A stretch of 37,684 bases of DNA, taken from an uncultured Prevotellaceae bacterium (GTDB lineage Bacteria > Bacteroidota > Bacteroidia > Bacteroidales > Bacteroidaceae). The stretch spans positions 1-37,684 of the forward strand of contig OMXL01000022.1 in assembly GCA_900314985.1 (NCBI GenBank), written 5' to 3'. A program made the position numbers and the translations under genes. Every line of letters begins with the position of its first letter. Position 1 is the stretch's first letter. A model generated the notes under the pieces. It was not told the origin of the DNA, searched no databases, and worked only from the letters and a program-made list of their open reading frames with translations. Of the stretch, positions 7,743 through 16,785 are shown in pieces.

Positions 7743-8441
7743 ATGCGAGTAGTATATGAGGACAACCACATTATCATCGTCTACAAGGAGAGTGGCGAAA
7801 TCGTTCAGGGTGATAAGACTGGCGATACTCCCTTGTCAGAAACGGTGAAAGAATATATCAAGGAGAAGTACCAGAAACCTGGTGCCGTCTTCTTGGGTGT
7901 GGTGCATCGTCTGGACCGTCCTGTATCAGGGTTGGTGGTCTTTGCCCGTACCTCTAAAGCACTGACCAGACTGAACAAGATGTTCGCTGAAGGCGAGGTG
8001 CATAAGACATATTGGGCGATAGTGGGAAGAGGTGAGAAGCTAGAGGTGAGAGGTGAGAGAAGTGAAGAGTTCACTACCATAGAGCACTGGCTGACGAGGA
8101 ATGAGAAGCAGAATAAAAGCTACGCCTACGACCATGAGGTGCCTCGTTCGAAGAAAGCCGTGCTGCGCTACCGTATGATAGGCCATTCCGACCGCTATTC
8201 GCTGGTAGAGGTACAACTGCTGACAGGACGCCATCATCAGATACGTTGTCAGCTCGCCGCCATCGGCTGTCCCATCAAGGGCGACCTGAAATACGGAGCA
8301 CCTCGCAGCAATCCTGATGGCAGTATCTCTCTGCTGTCACATCGTGTGGAGTTCGTCCATCCGGTTTCAAAGGAACCCATCGTGGTGGAATCTCCACTGC
8401 CTGCCGACCCGTTGTGGTCTGCGATGAAAATGAATCGTTAG
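7743..8441 (+). CDS. RluA family pseudouridine synthase
   Basis: A 232-residue protein of the RluA/RsuA-type family, which isomerises uridine to pseudouridine in rRNA or tRNA. The catalytic block is VVHRLDRPVSGLVVFA, with Asp as nucleophile. KTYWAIV and the later LLTGRHHQIRCQL block (an Arg-rich RNA-site motif) also fit. No S4 domain is present. Target uridines cannot be told. The TTG at 7704 was rejected as a start because it overlaps the promoter's -33 box. Residues of about 96-109 (GRGEKLEVRGERSE) are coded by a 7-base repeat array and form an insertion that most family members probably lack. TamB follows after 3 bases, so the two are probably co-transcribed. Confidence 0.88.
   Translation: MRVVYEDNHIIIVYKESGEIVQGDKTGDTPLSETVKEYIKEKYQKPGAVFLGVVHRLDRPVSGLVVFARTSKALTRLNKMFAEGEVHKTYWAIVGRGEKLEVRGERSEEFTTIEHWLTRNEKQNKSYAYDHEVPRSKKAVLRYRMIGHSDRYSLVEVQLLTGRHHQIRCQLAAIGCPIKGDLKYGAPRSNPDGSISLLSHRVEFVHPVSKEPIVVESPLPADPLWSAMKMNR
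8029..8070. repeat. Heptamer array inside rluA (GAGGTGA, 6 copies)
   Basis: Units start at 8029, 8036, 8043, 8050, 8057 and 8064: GAGGTGA, gaagcta, GAGGTGA, GAGGTGA, gagaagt, gaagagt. The two copies (second and fifth) in which TGA would fall in the rluA reading frame read CTA and AGT at those places. Confidence 0.85.
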
Positions 8442-8444
8442 GTT

Positions 8445-11400
8445 ATGAAAAAGATATTTTGGTGGATATTGATCATCTTGCTGAGCCCCGTCCTGCTCTT
8501 CGTGGTGCTGACGGTGCTGCTCTACCTGCCTCCTGTACAGAACTGGGCGGTGGACAAGGTGGCAGCCATCGCTTCTGAGAAGACGGGTATGGACATTACT
8601 GTCGGACATGTCAACCTGTCGTTCCCTCTTGACCTTTCGATTGACGAATTCCGTGTAAAGAAAAGCCAACAGCCTGCAGATACCATTGCCGATGTAGAGC
8701 GCATGATAGTCGATGTGCAGCTGTGGCCACTGTTGGAAAGCAAGGTGATTATCAATGAACTGGAAGTTACCAATACCAGTCTGAATACGCTTGATTTGGT
8801 GGATGCCGCCCAAGTGAAAGGCCGTTTCTCCCGCTTATTCATGGCCAGCAAGGGCATCGACCTCGACAAGCAAACCGTAGAACTCAATGGGTCGCGACTG
8901 GAAGATGCTTCCTTTGACATACAGATGGCCGACTCCATACCCGAAGATACTACTACCAGTGAACCTACACTTTGGAAGATATATGTCGACAGCATCACTG
9001 TCGACCGCTCTGATGTGGTGTTCCACATGCCTGGCGATACCATGAGTGTCAATGCCCATATGGGTAACTTGACCGCTCGTGAAGCCCTAATAGACCTTGG
9101 TACACAGACCTATAAAGTAGGTAGCGTAGACTGGATTCATGGTGCGGTGAAGTACGACCAGAACTTCCAGCCACATATTGAAGGTCTGGACTATAACCAT
9201 ATTGAACTCAACGATATTATGGTGGGCATAGACTCCATCTACTACCACGACCCCACGTTGCGTCTGTATCTGCGACAGGTAGCGCTGAAGGAGAAGAGTG
9301 GACTTGAGGTCAGCCACATGTCTGGACCTGTGGTCATGGAGGATGGCGCTATCAAACTGCCCAAGTTCCGCCTGTCAACACCCTATAGCAATATCGATAT
9401 AGAACTCGATATGCCCATGTCGCTTATGGAACCTGTGGACCCAGGTAAGATGCGACTGAAGATGAACGCCTCACTGGGTAAACAAGACCTGATGCCCTTT
9501 ATGGCTGACCTGCCTGCAGCCATGCGTCAGCGTTGGCCCGAATACCCACTCAGCGTTAGCGGTCTGCTGAAGGGAAATATGCAGCACATGGACTTCCATG
9601 ATTTGGAGGTGTCGCTGCCTACCGCCTTCCATGCCACTGCTACAGGCTTTGCTGCTAACCTCGACGACCCACAGCGTCTGCGTGCCGATGTGCAGTTTAC
9701 GGCCAGCACCCAGAATTTGGGCTTTGTGATGGCCATGCTGCCCCGTGACATGCAGCGTAACTATCGTATTCCGCCCATGTCTGCCCAAGGACGTGTCAAA
9801 GCCGATGGTCAGCAGTATTATGCAGATATCACCGCTCGCGAGGGTAGGGGAACGGTCAAGGCCAAAGGTTCGTTCAATGCCGCTGCTATGCGCTATGACG
9901 CCGACATCAAGGTGCGCGACCTGAATGTTCACCACTTCATGCCCTACGACAGCATCTATACCGTCTCTGCTGATGTCGTTGTCAAGGGACAGGGTACTGA
10001 CTTCTTCTCGCCACGTACCACGCTTGTTGCCGATGCGAAGATACACCATGTCGGCTATGGCAAGCTGAATATCGACAACATTACCGCCCATGCACTGGTA
10101 AGCAATGGTAAGGCCCATGCCAACCTCGTCAGTCGCAATCCTCTGTTGAAGGGCTCGGTCAACTTCGATGCCTTGCTATCTACTACCCGCTTTGATGGTA
10201 CACTGAGCACCGACTTCCAGGCCTTGGACCTCTATGCGATGGGCGTGGTGGAAAGGCCGTTGACCATTGGTATGTGTGGCCATTTCGACATCAACTCCGA
10301 CCTGAAGCTGACGCACCATGCCACGGGTCTTATCAATGATATCTCTATCACAGATTCCAGTCATGTCTATCGCCCTTCAGCTATCGACTTGTTGCTCAAT
10401 ACCACTCCCGATACCACCTATATGCGTACTCAGAGTGGCGACTTCATCGTGAAGTTGGATGCCAGTGGTAACTATGAGCAGCTGCTTAATCAGTTTATGC
10501 TGTTGGGTGACTCTGCGATGGCTCAGTTGGATAGAAAGACCATCGACCAGCCCGCACTGCGCAAACTCTTACCCACCATGCGAATGACCGTGGAGAGCAA
10601 GCGCGAGAATCCCGTTGCTACCTTCCTGAAGGCCAGTGCTGATGTGGACTTCAAAGAGATGCTCTTCGACCTCTCGACATCTGTTGAACAAGGCGTCAAT
10701 GGTCGTGGCTTCATCAACTCGCTGATGGTCAGCGATGTTCGCATCGATACCATTAACTTCTCGCTGACGCAGCGTAAGGAGCGACTGTCTTTTGGCGGAC
10801 AGGTGCGTAACAATAAGAAGAATCCGCAGTTTGTCTTCAATGCCCTCTTTGATGGTATTATTCAGGAGCGTGGCGCTACACTCGGTGTGCGCTACTACGA
10901 TGCAGACAACAAACTTGGCGCTCGTGTGGGCGCTCAGGCAGAAGTGGTCGATAGTGGACTTTCCCTGCACCTTGTCCCTGCCCGTCCTACGTTAGGCTAT
11001 AAGGAGTTTGCCGTCAACCAGGATAACTTCCTGTTCTTGGGCGCTTCCGGTAAGGTAAAGGCCAAGGTTGACCTGCGTGCTGACGACGGTATGGGTATCC
11101 GCCTGTATTCAGAAGAGACAGATCCTGATGCTTTGCAAGACCTGACGCTCAGCCTGCATCAGTTCAACCTGGCCGAGATTACATCCGTCATACCTTATGC
11201 TCCTCGAATGACAGGTGTGCTCAACGGTGACTACCATGTCGTACAGGATGCCAGCGGACAGTTCTCTGTTGCCGGCGATATGGGTGTACGCAATATGACC
11301 TACGAACGCTGTCCTATTGGTAATATCAGTACGGAAATGGTGTATCTGCAGAAAGAGAACGATGCCCATGCCATTGAAGCCCGTCTGATGATGGATGATG

Positions 11401-13070
11401 ACGAGATAGGACTGCTGACAGGTACCTATTATAATGAAGGTGAAGGTTCACTGGATGCAACCCTGCAACTCGAACACCTGCCACTGAACATTGTCAATGG
11501 TTTCGTGCCCGACCAGCTCTGTGGCTTGCAGGGTTACGGAGAAGGAACACTGACCATTCAGGGTGCCCTTTCGCGTCCAGAGGTCAATGGTGAGGTCTAT
11601 CTCTCCAATTCTTATTTGGAAAGTGTACCCTATGGCGTCAAGCTGCGTTTCGATGATGACCCCGTACGCATCCAGCATTCTAACCTGTTGTTTGAGAACT
11701 TCACCGTCTATGCCCATAACGACAACCCGCTGAATGTGCAGGGTAATGTCGATTTCAGCGACCTTGACAATATGATGGTCAATCTGCGCATGCAGGCCAA
11801 CAACTTCCAGATTATCGGTACCAAGGAACATGCCAAGAGTGTGGCCTATGGTAAGGCCTTCGTCAACGTCTTTGCAATGATGGATGGCCCACTTGACAAT
11901 CTGAATATGCGTGGACGTCTTGACGTGTTAGGTACTACCGATATGGGCTATATCTTGCGTGATACACCTATTACAACAGACAATCAGTTGGATGACCTTG
12001 TGAAGTTTACAGACTTCAGTGATACCACACAGATTGCGGTATCTCGTCCGCCTATTACTGGTTTCCGTATGGATATGACGCTGAATGTGTCGAATGGTGC
12101 ACATATCAAGGCCTATATGAATGCCGACCACTCCAACTATATAGACCTGATGGGAGGCGGCACGTTGCGTATGCTCTACAGTCCTGCTGACAACCTGCAG
12201 CTGACAGGCCGCTATACTTTGTCGAATGGTGAGATGAAGTATGCACTGCCTATCATTCCGTTGAAAACATTTACCATTCAGGATGGTTCGTATATAGAAT
12301 TCACGGGTGACCCGATGAATCCAACCTTGAATATTGCTGCCGTGGAGCATACCAAGGCCACAGTGACAGGTACCAATGGCGTCGGACGCTCTGTCGCCTT
12401 CGACTGTGGCGTTAACATTACACGAACACTCAGTGATATGGGTCTTGAGTTTACCCTCGATGCCCCTGAGGATATGCAGCTGCACGGTGAACTGCAGGCT
12501 ATGGGTGTTGAACAACGCGGTAAGTTGGCGGTTACTATGCTGACGACCGGTATGTATCTGGCTGACGGCAATACAAAGCCATTCTCTATGAACTCGGCAC
12601 TGAGCTCGTTCCTCAGCTCTGAGATTAGCAACCTGACGGGCAATGCCCTGCGTACCCTCGACCTGTCGTTTGGTATGGACAACAGTACTGATGCTACCGG
12701 ACAGACACATACCGACTACTCGTTTAAGTTTGCCAAGCGCTTCCTGAACAACCGTCTGAAGTTGGCTGTCGGTGGTAAGGTGACAACGGGCGAGGAGATG
12801 CCTGGTGGTCGTAACAACTCGTTCTTTGACAATCTCTCGTTAGAATACCGTTTGGACGATACTGCCAACAAGTACCTCAATCTCTATTTCGAGAACAACT
12901 CCTACGACTGGCTTGACGGATATACCCAGAAGTATGGCGGTGGATTCATCTGGCGCCGTACCCTGCAGAACTTCACTGATATCTTCCGTTTCAAGGACGA
13001 CAGCAACACCTTGTCGCTGCCTCCTGTACGTACTGACTCCCTAAAGACTACACGCAATGACCAGAAATAA
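8445..13070 (+). CDS. tamB: Translocation and assembly module protein TamB (AsmA-like/DUF490)
   Basis: A 1541-residue protein. Residues 1-28 are an uncleaved signal anchor (FWWILIILLSPVLLF). The rest is a very long run of short amphipathic beta strands with alternating polar residues, typical of the repeating beta-groove proteins that bridge the two membranes. The C-terminal part (about 1050-1480) fits the TamB/DUF490 domain, with the GGGTLRMLYSPADNLQLTGRY region and repeats of strand-turn units. Family role: with an outer-membrane Omp85 partner, it helps insert outer-membrane proteins and/or move phospholipid between membranes. The partner gene overlaps its 3' end by 14 bases in another frame, so translation is probably coupled. 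Start ATG at 8445, 3 bases after rluA. Confidence 0.88.
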   Translation: MKKIFWWILIILLSPVLLFVVLTVLLYLPPVQNWAVDKVAAIASEKTGMDITVGHVNLSFPLDLSIDEFRVKKSQQPADTIADVERMIVDVQLWPLLESKVIINELEVTNTSLNTLDLVDAAQVKGRFSRLFMASKGIDLDKQTVELNGSRLEDASFDIQMADSIPEDTTTSEPTLWKIYVDSITVDRSDVVFHMPGDTMSVNAHMGNLTAREALIDLGTQTYKVGSVDWIHGAVKYDQNFQPHIEGLDYNHIELNDIMVGIDSIYYHDPTLRLYLRQVALKEKSGLEVSHMSGPVVMEDGAIKLPKFRLSTPYSNIDIELDMPMSLMEPVDPGKMRLKMNASLGKQDLMPFMADLPAAMRQRWPEYPLSVSGLLKGNMQHMDFHDLEVSLPTAFHATATGFAANLDDPQRLRADVQFTASTQNLGFVMAMLPRDMQRNYRIPPMSAQGRVKADGQQYYADITAREGRGTVKAKGSFNAAAMRYDADIKVRDLNVHHFMPYDSIYTVSADVVVKGQGTDFFSPRTTLVADAKIHHVGYGKLNIDNITAHALVSNGKAHANLVSRNPLLKGSVNFDALLSTTRFDGTLSTDFQALDLYAMGVVERPLTIGMCGHFDINSDLKLTHHATGLINDISITDSSHVYRPSAIDLLLNTTPDTTYMRTQSGDFIVKLDASGNYEQLLNQFMLLGDSAMAQLDRKTIDQPALRKLLPTMRMTVESKRENPVATFLKASADVDFKEMLFDLSTSVEQGVNGRGFINSLMVSDVRIDTINFSLTQRKERLSFGGQVRNNKKNPQFVFNALFDGIIQERGATLGVRYYDADNKLGARVGAQAEVVDSGLSLHLVPARPTLGYKEFAVNQDNFLFLGASGKVKAKVDLRADDGMGIRLYSEETDPDALQDLTLSLHQFNLAEITSVIPYAPRMTGVLNGDYHVVQDASGQFSVAGDMGVRNMTYERCPIGNISTEMVYLQKENDAHAIEARLMMDDDEIGLLTGTYYNEGEGSLDATLQLEHLPLNIVNGFVPDQLCGLQGYGEGTLTIQGALSRPEVNGEVYLSNSYLESVPYGVKLRFDDDPVRIQHSNLLFENFTVYAHNDNPLNVQGNVDFSDLDNMMVNLRMQANNFQIIGTKEHAKSVAYGKAFVNVFAMMDGPLDNLNMRGRLDVLGTTDMGYILRDTPITTDNQLDDLVKFTDFSDTTQIAVSRPPITGFRMDMTLNVSNGAHIKAYMNADHSNYIDLMGGGTLRMLYSPADNLQLTGRYTLSNGEMKYALPIIPLKTFTIQDGSYIEFTGDPMNPTLNIAAVEHTKATVTGTNGVGRSVAFDCGVNITRTLSDMGLEFTLDAPEDMQLHGELQAMGVEQRGKLAVTMLTTGMYLADGNTKPFSMNSALSSFLSSEISNLTGNALRTLDLSFGMDNSTDATGQTHTDYSFKFAKRFLNNRLKLAVGGKVTTGEEMPGGRNNSFFDNLSLEYRLDDTANKYLNLYFENNSYDWLDGYTQKYGGGFIWRRTLQNFTDIFRFKDDSNTLSLPPVRTDSLKTTRNDQK

Positions 13071-15411
13071 GATAACTACAAGCCTCTTGCTTCTTGCCTC
13101 TTGCCTCTTGCTTCTGTCATGCTCCATGACAAAAGACATCCCAGAGGGCGACCAGTTGTTTACTGGTCTGAAGACTATTCAGTGGGAGGAAGCAGAGCAG
13201 TCCGACAATCTCATCGAAACACAGGCTGAGGTTGAGGCTGCTTTGGCTACGGCACCTAACGGTTCACTGTTTGGCAGCAGCTACTACCGTCTGCCTTTCT
13301 CGTTTGGCGTCAGCGTGTGGAACAAGTATGCAGAGAAGGATACGCCCTTTGCCCGCTGGATGACGCAGACCTTTGGCCGTCAGCCTGTTCTGATGTCATG
13401 GGTTAATCCCGAGCTGCGCTCTTCTGTTGCACAGAATGTGTTGCGTAATCATGGCTATTTCCATGGTAAGGTAGGCTTCCAGTCGATACAACAGAAGAAT
13501 CCCAAGACCGCCAAGATACAGTACACTGTCACCCCAGGGCGACTCTATATGATTGACAGCGTAGGCTATTTTGACTTCCCTCGTCATGCAGACAGTCTGA
13601 TCTGTGCTACCATGGATGAGGCTCAAATTCATCGCGACGACCCGTTTGTCGTGTCCAAGCTGGATGCAGAGCGCCAGCGTATCAGCACCTTGTTGCGTAA
13701 CAACGGCTACTATTATTACCAGCCTGCTTACGCCTCCTATCTTGCCGATACCTTTGTTGTGAATGGCAAGGCGCAGCTGCAGTTCCGTATGGCTAAGGAC
13801 GTGCCAGTGCCAGCCACACATCCTTGGTATATCGGTCGTATCACGGTAAATATGAAGAAGTCGTTCATGGAACAGCCTACCGACTCGTTCCGTAGTCGCC
13901 TCTTGACCATCCGCTATTCTGGGAAGAAACCGCCTGTACGTCCCCGCGTACTCCTTGCCGATATGAAGTTGCGTCCCCGTCAGTTGTACAGCTATTCAGA
14001 CTATCTGGAGTCTTCCAGCAAGATCAACGCTATGGGCTTGTTCTCCATGACCGAGTTCCAGTTTACTCCTCGTGATACCACTGCTGTCTGCGACACTCTC
14101 GACCTGACGCTCAACTGTACTTTCGACAAGCCGTGGGACTTCTATGTCGAGACCAACTTCAATGCACGTACCATCGGTCGTATGGGTCCAGAATTGAAGA
14201 TGGGTGTTACGCGCCGTAACGCTTTCCGTGGTGGTGAGAAAATTGACGTCAATGTCCATGGCTCTTATGAGTGGGCAACGAATAACAGCTCGTCGATGAA
14301 CAATTACGAGTATGGTGCCGATGCCTCTGTGGAGTTCCCACGTATCATCGCACCTTTTGTCAATAAGTTCCAGCGTGTTCGTCGTGGCCCTGATGGCAAA
14401 CCGCGACGTCGCCTGTTCTATAGCACACCGACCACATTGGCCAAGGCCTCTACCGATGTCATCTATCGTCCTGGCTACTACAAGATGCATGTCGTCTCTG
14501 GTGAGTGGACCTATCGTTGGCAGACTTCCGAGAAGAGTCGCCATGAGTTCTCACCGCTGACCGTGAAGTATCAGTTTATGAATAGCAGCACAGATGAGTT
14601 TGATGAGGTTGTTGCACAGAACCCCTATCTATGGGCTACCATGCAGGACTACTTCATTCCCGAGATGCGCTATACCTATACCTACACCTCACCGAAACGC
14701 TCATTGCATCCGGCACGCTGGGAGACCACCATCGCTGAGTCAGGTAATGGTGTGGCACTCTATGATGTCCTCACTGGCAAGTCGTGGAACGATAAGGATA
14801 AGCAGATGTTCAAGAATCCCTATTCGCAGTTCTTGAAGCTGGAGACAGACTATACCAAGACGCTGACGTTGGACAGCCATTCCAAGATTGTCGGTCACGT
14901 CAATGCCGGTATCATCTACGCTTACGGTAATAGCGACTGGGTGCCCAACAGTGAGATGTTCTATGTGGGTGGTGCCAATAGCATCCGTGCCTTCTCTGTA
15001 CGTGGCATCGGTCCTGGCTCCTTCCCAGGCATTGCTGACAAGGCCTACTCTTACCTGATGCAGAATGGCGACATTAAGTTTGTCGCCAACGTCGAATACC
15101 GTCGTCAGCTGTTTGGTTCACTCCACGGAGCCGTCTTCCTTGATGCAGGTAATGTGTGGACCATGGATGAAGAGTTTGCCGACGATGTGGAGGGCTATGG
15201 TACCAGCCAGTTTAAGTTTAAGGATATGTTCCGTCAGATGGCAGTGGGTACGGGCATTGGCCTCCGCTACGATTTGAGCTTCCTTATCCTGCGCCTCGAC
15301 TGGGGTATCGCACTCCACCTGCCGTATGCTACGGAGAAATCAGGTTTTTATAACGTGCCAGAGTTCAAGGGCAGTCATACGCTGCACTTCGCTATTGGCT
15401 ATCCTTTCTGA
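13057..15411 (+). CDS. tamL: TamL-type lipidated Omp85 outer-membrane protein (TamA-like)
   Basis: A 784-residue protein of the BamA/TamA (Omp85) superfamily. Residues 1-21 form a lipoprotein signal peptide with lipobox LLSC, lipid-modified at Cys22 (an alternative Cys16 is less likely). POTRA-like modules follow to about 380 (GYFHGKVGFQ, NNGYYYY). The C-terminal half is a 16-strand type barrel with the family block FYVGGANSIRAFSVRGIGPG and a terminal strand ending in Phe. Lipidated TamA homologues paired with TamB are described for Bacteroidetes as TamL, and the overlap with tamB supports this. Residues 9-20, the hydrophobic core of the signal peptide, are coded entirely by a five-copy 7-base repeat. 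No POTRA count is claimed. Confidence 0.85.
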   Translation: MTRNKITTSLLLLASCLLLLSCSMTKDIPEGDQLFTGLKTIQWEEAEQSDNLIETQAEVEAALATAPNGSLFGSSYYRLPFSFGVSVWNKYAEKDTPFARWMTQTFGRQPVLMSWVNPELRSSVAQNVLRNHGYFHGKVGFQSIQQKNPKTAKIQYTVTPGRLYMIDSVGYFDFPRHADSLICATMDEAQIHRDDPFVVSKLDAERQRISTLLRNNGYYYYQPAYASYLADTFVVNGKAQLQFRMAKDVPVPATHPWYIGRITVNMKKSFMEQPTDSFRSRLLTIRYSGKKPPVRPRVLLADMKLRPRQLYSYSDYLESSSKINAMGLFSMTEFQFTPRDTTAVCDTLDLTLNCTFDKPWDFYVETNFNARTIGRMGPELKMGVTRRNAFRGGEKIDVNVHGSYEWATNNSSSMNNYEYGADASVEFPRIIAPFVNKFQRVRRGPDGKPRRRLFYSTPTTLAKASTDVIYRPGYYKMHVVSGEWTYRWQTSEKSRHEFSPLTVKYQFMNSSTDEFDEVVAQNPYLWATMQDYFIPEMRYTYTYTSPKRSLHPARWETTIAESGNGVALYDVLTGKSWNDKDKQMFKNPYSQFLKLETDYTKTLTLDSHSKIVGHVNAGIIYAYGNSDWVPNSEMFYVGGANSIRAFSVRGIGPGSFPGIADKAYSYLMQNGDIKFVANVEYRRQLFGSLHGAVFLDAGNVWTMDEEFADDVEGYGTSQFKFKDMFRQMAVGTGIGLRYDLSFLILRLDWGIALHLPYATEKSGFYNVPEFKGSHTLHFAIGYPF
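13081..13115. repeat. Heptamer array forming the TamL signal-peptide core (TGCCTCT, 5 copies)
   Basis: Units start at 13081, 13088, 13095, 13102 and 13109: agcctct, tgcttct, tgcctct, tgcctct, tgcttct. They code residues 9-20 (SLLLLASCLLLL). The array begins 11 bases after the tamB stop. Confidence 0.85.
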
Positions 15412-15447
15412 TGAAACAACAAGAATTATTCATATAAAATATAGATT

Positions 15448-16701
15448 ATGGAAAGAACATGGAGATGGTTTGGCAAGAAAGACAAGATTACGCTTGCCCA
15501 GCTAAGACAAATCGGAGTAGAGGGCATTGTTACTGCCCTGCATGATGTCCCCCTCGGTGAGGTGTGGACGCGCGAGAAGATTCGCGACCTGCGTGAATAT
15601 ATTGAAAGCTACGGCATGCGCTGGAGCGTGGTAGAATCGCTGCCCGTCGTAGAGACTATCAAATATGGCGGTCCTGACCGCGACCACCAGATAGAGGTTT
15701 ACAAGGAGAGTCTGCGTAACCTGGCAGCAGAGGGCATCCACTGCATCTGCTACAACTTTATGCCCGTCTTGGACTGGGCCCGTACCGACCTGTTCCATGA
15801 CAATCCTAACGGTGCCACCAACCTCTACTTCAACTATGCCGAGTTTGCTTACTTCGACATCTACATTCTCAAGCGCCCAGGTGCTCGCGAGGAGTGGGAG
15901 AAGTTCCAGTTCCCAGAGGGTTGGGGCGAGGGCCGCAGCGTGATTGCTGAGTGCGACGAGCTGGCCAAGACCATGACTCCTGAGAAGGACCACAAACTGG
16001 TAGAGACGATTGTTATCAAGACACAGGGCTTTGTGTCAGGTAACTTCAGCGAGAACGATGAGGCTCCCGTACAAAAGTTCCGCGAGTTCCTCGACCTGTA
16101 CAAGGGCATCGATAAGGCACAGCTGCGTGCCAACATGAAGTACTTCCTCGAGGCCATCATGCCTGTCTGTGAGGAGTGCAACATGAACATGTGTGTTCAC
16201 CCCGACGATCCCCCCATCGAGATTCTCGGCTTGCCACGCATCGTTCGTACTGAGGAGGATATCCAGTGGTTCCTCGACGCAGTGCCCAACAAGCACAATG
16301 GTCTGACCTTCTGTGCTGGTTCACTGTCTGCAGGTGCCTATAACAATGTGGTGGAGCTGGCTAAGAAGTTTGCCTCGCGCACCCACTTCGTTCACCTGCG
16401 TTCGTGTCACATCTTCCCCAATGGCGACTTCACCGAGGCCAGCCACCTGGGCGGACGTGCCGACCTCATCGAGCTGTGCCGCATCTTCGAGAAGGAGAAT
16501 CCACAGTTGCCCATGCGTGTGGACCACGGTATGACATTCACCGATGAGCCTGGTGGTATCATGGACGAGTCGAGCCACGGCCACAATGCTGGCTATACAC
16601 TCCTTGGCCGTATGTTTGCCCTTGGTCAGGTGCAGGGTATCCTTGCCACTGTTGACCGTGAGCTTGGCATAGAGTACAAACAACCCGGATTCTTTGACTA
16701 A
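15448..16701 (+). CDS. uxuA: Mannonate dehydratase
   Basis: A 417-residue protein matching UxuA along its length. It dehydrates D-mannonate to 2-keto-3-deoxy-D-gluconate in glucuronate breakdown, in the cytosol. Visible: the N-terminal MERTWRWFGKKDKI and GVEGIVTALHDVP blocks, YNFMPVLDWARTDL, the metal-site region NMCVHPDDPP, CAGSLS, THFVHLRS and MRVDHGMTF. It is slightly longer than the E. coli enzyme (about 394). It follows tamL by 36 bases without a clear promoter, so it may be read from the upstream unit, though no partner glucuronate genes are in the window. Its last codons and stop are the start of a 33-bp tandem repeat. Confidence 0.93.
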   Translation: MERTWRWFGKKDKITLAQLRQIGVEGIVTALHDVPLGEVWTREKIRDLREYIESYGMRWSVVESLPVVETIKYGGPDRDHQIEVYKESLRNLAAEGIHCICYNFMPVLDWARTDLFHDNPNGATNLYFNYAEFAYFDIYILKRPGAREEWEKFQFPEGWGEGRSVIAECDELAKTMTPEKDHKLVETIVIKTQGFVSGNFSENDEAPVQKFREFLDLYKGIDKAQLRANMKYFLEAIMPVCEECNMNMCVHPDDPPIEILGLPRIVRTEEDIQWFLDAVPNKHNGLTFCAGSLSAGAYNNVVELAKKFASRTHFVHLRSCHIFPNGDFTEASHLGGRADLIELCRIFEKENPQLPMRVDHGMTFTDEPGGIMDESSHGHNAGYTLLGRMFALGQVQGILATVDRELGIEYKQPGFFD

Positions 16702-16766
16702 AGTCAAAGTGTGGCGTTGCGAATTTTTGACTAAAGTCAAAGTGTGGCGTTGCGAATCTTCGACTA
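16691..16766. repeat. 33-bp tandem repeat at the uxuA 3' end
   Basis: A 33-base unit containing TTTGACTAAAGTCAAA and GTGTGGCGTTGCGAAT occurs twice (TTTGAC at 16693 and 16726), and a partial third copy (ttcgacta) follows at 16759. Each unit contains a palindrome, TTTGACT-AA-AGTCAAA. The first copy holds the uxuA stop codon. Confidence 0.9.
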
Positions 16767-16785
16767 ATAAATAACGACATAGATT

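Noticed and set aside
11928-12710. A 260-codon minus-strand frame inside tamB
   Set aside because: Antisense to a conserved long gene, with His/Arg/Gln-rich composition and no promoter or motif.
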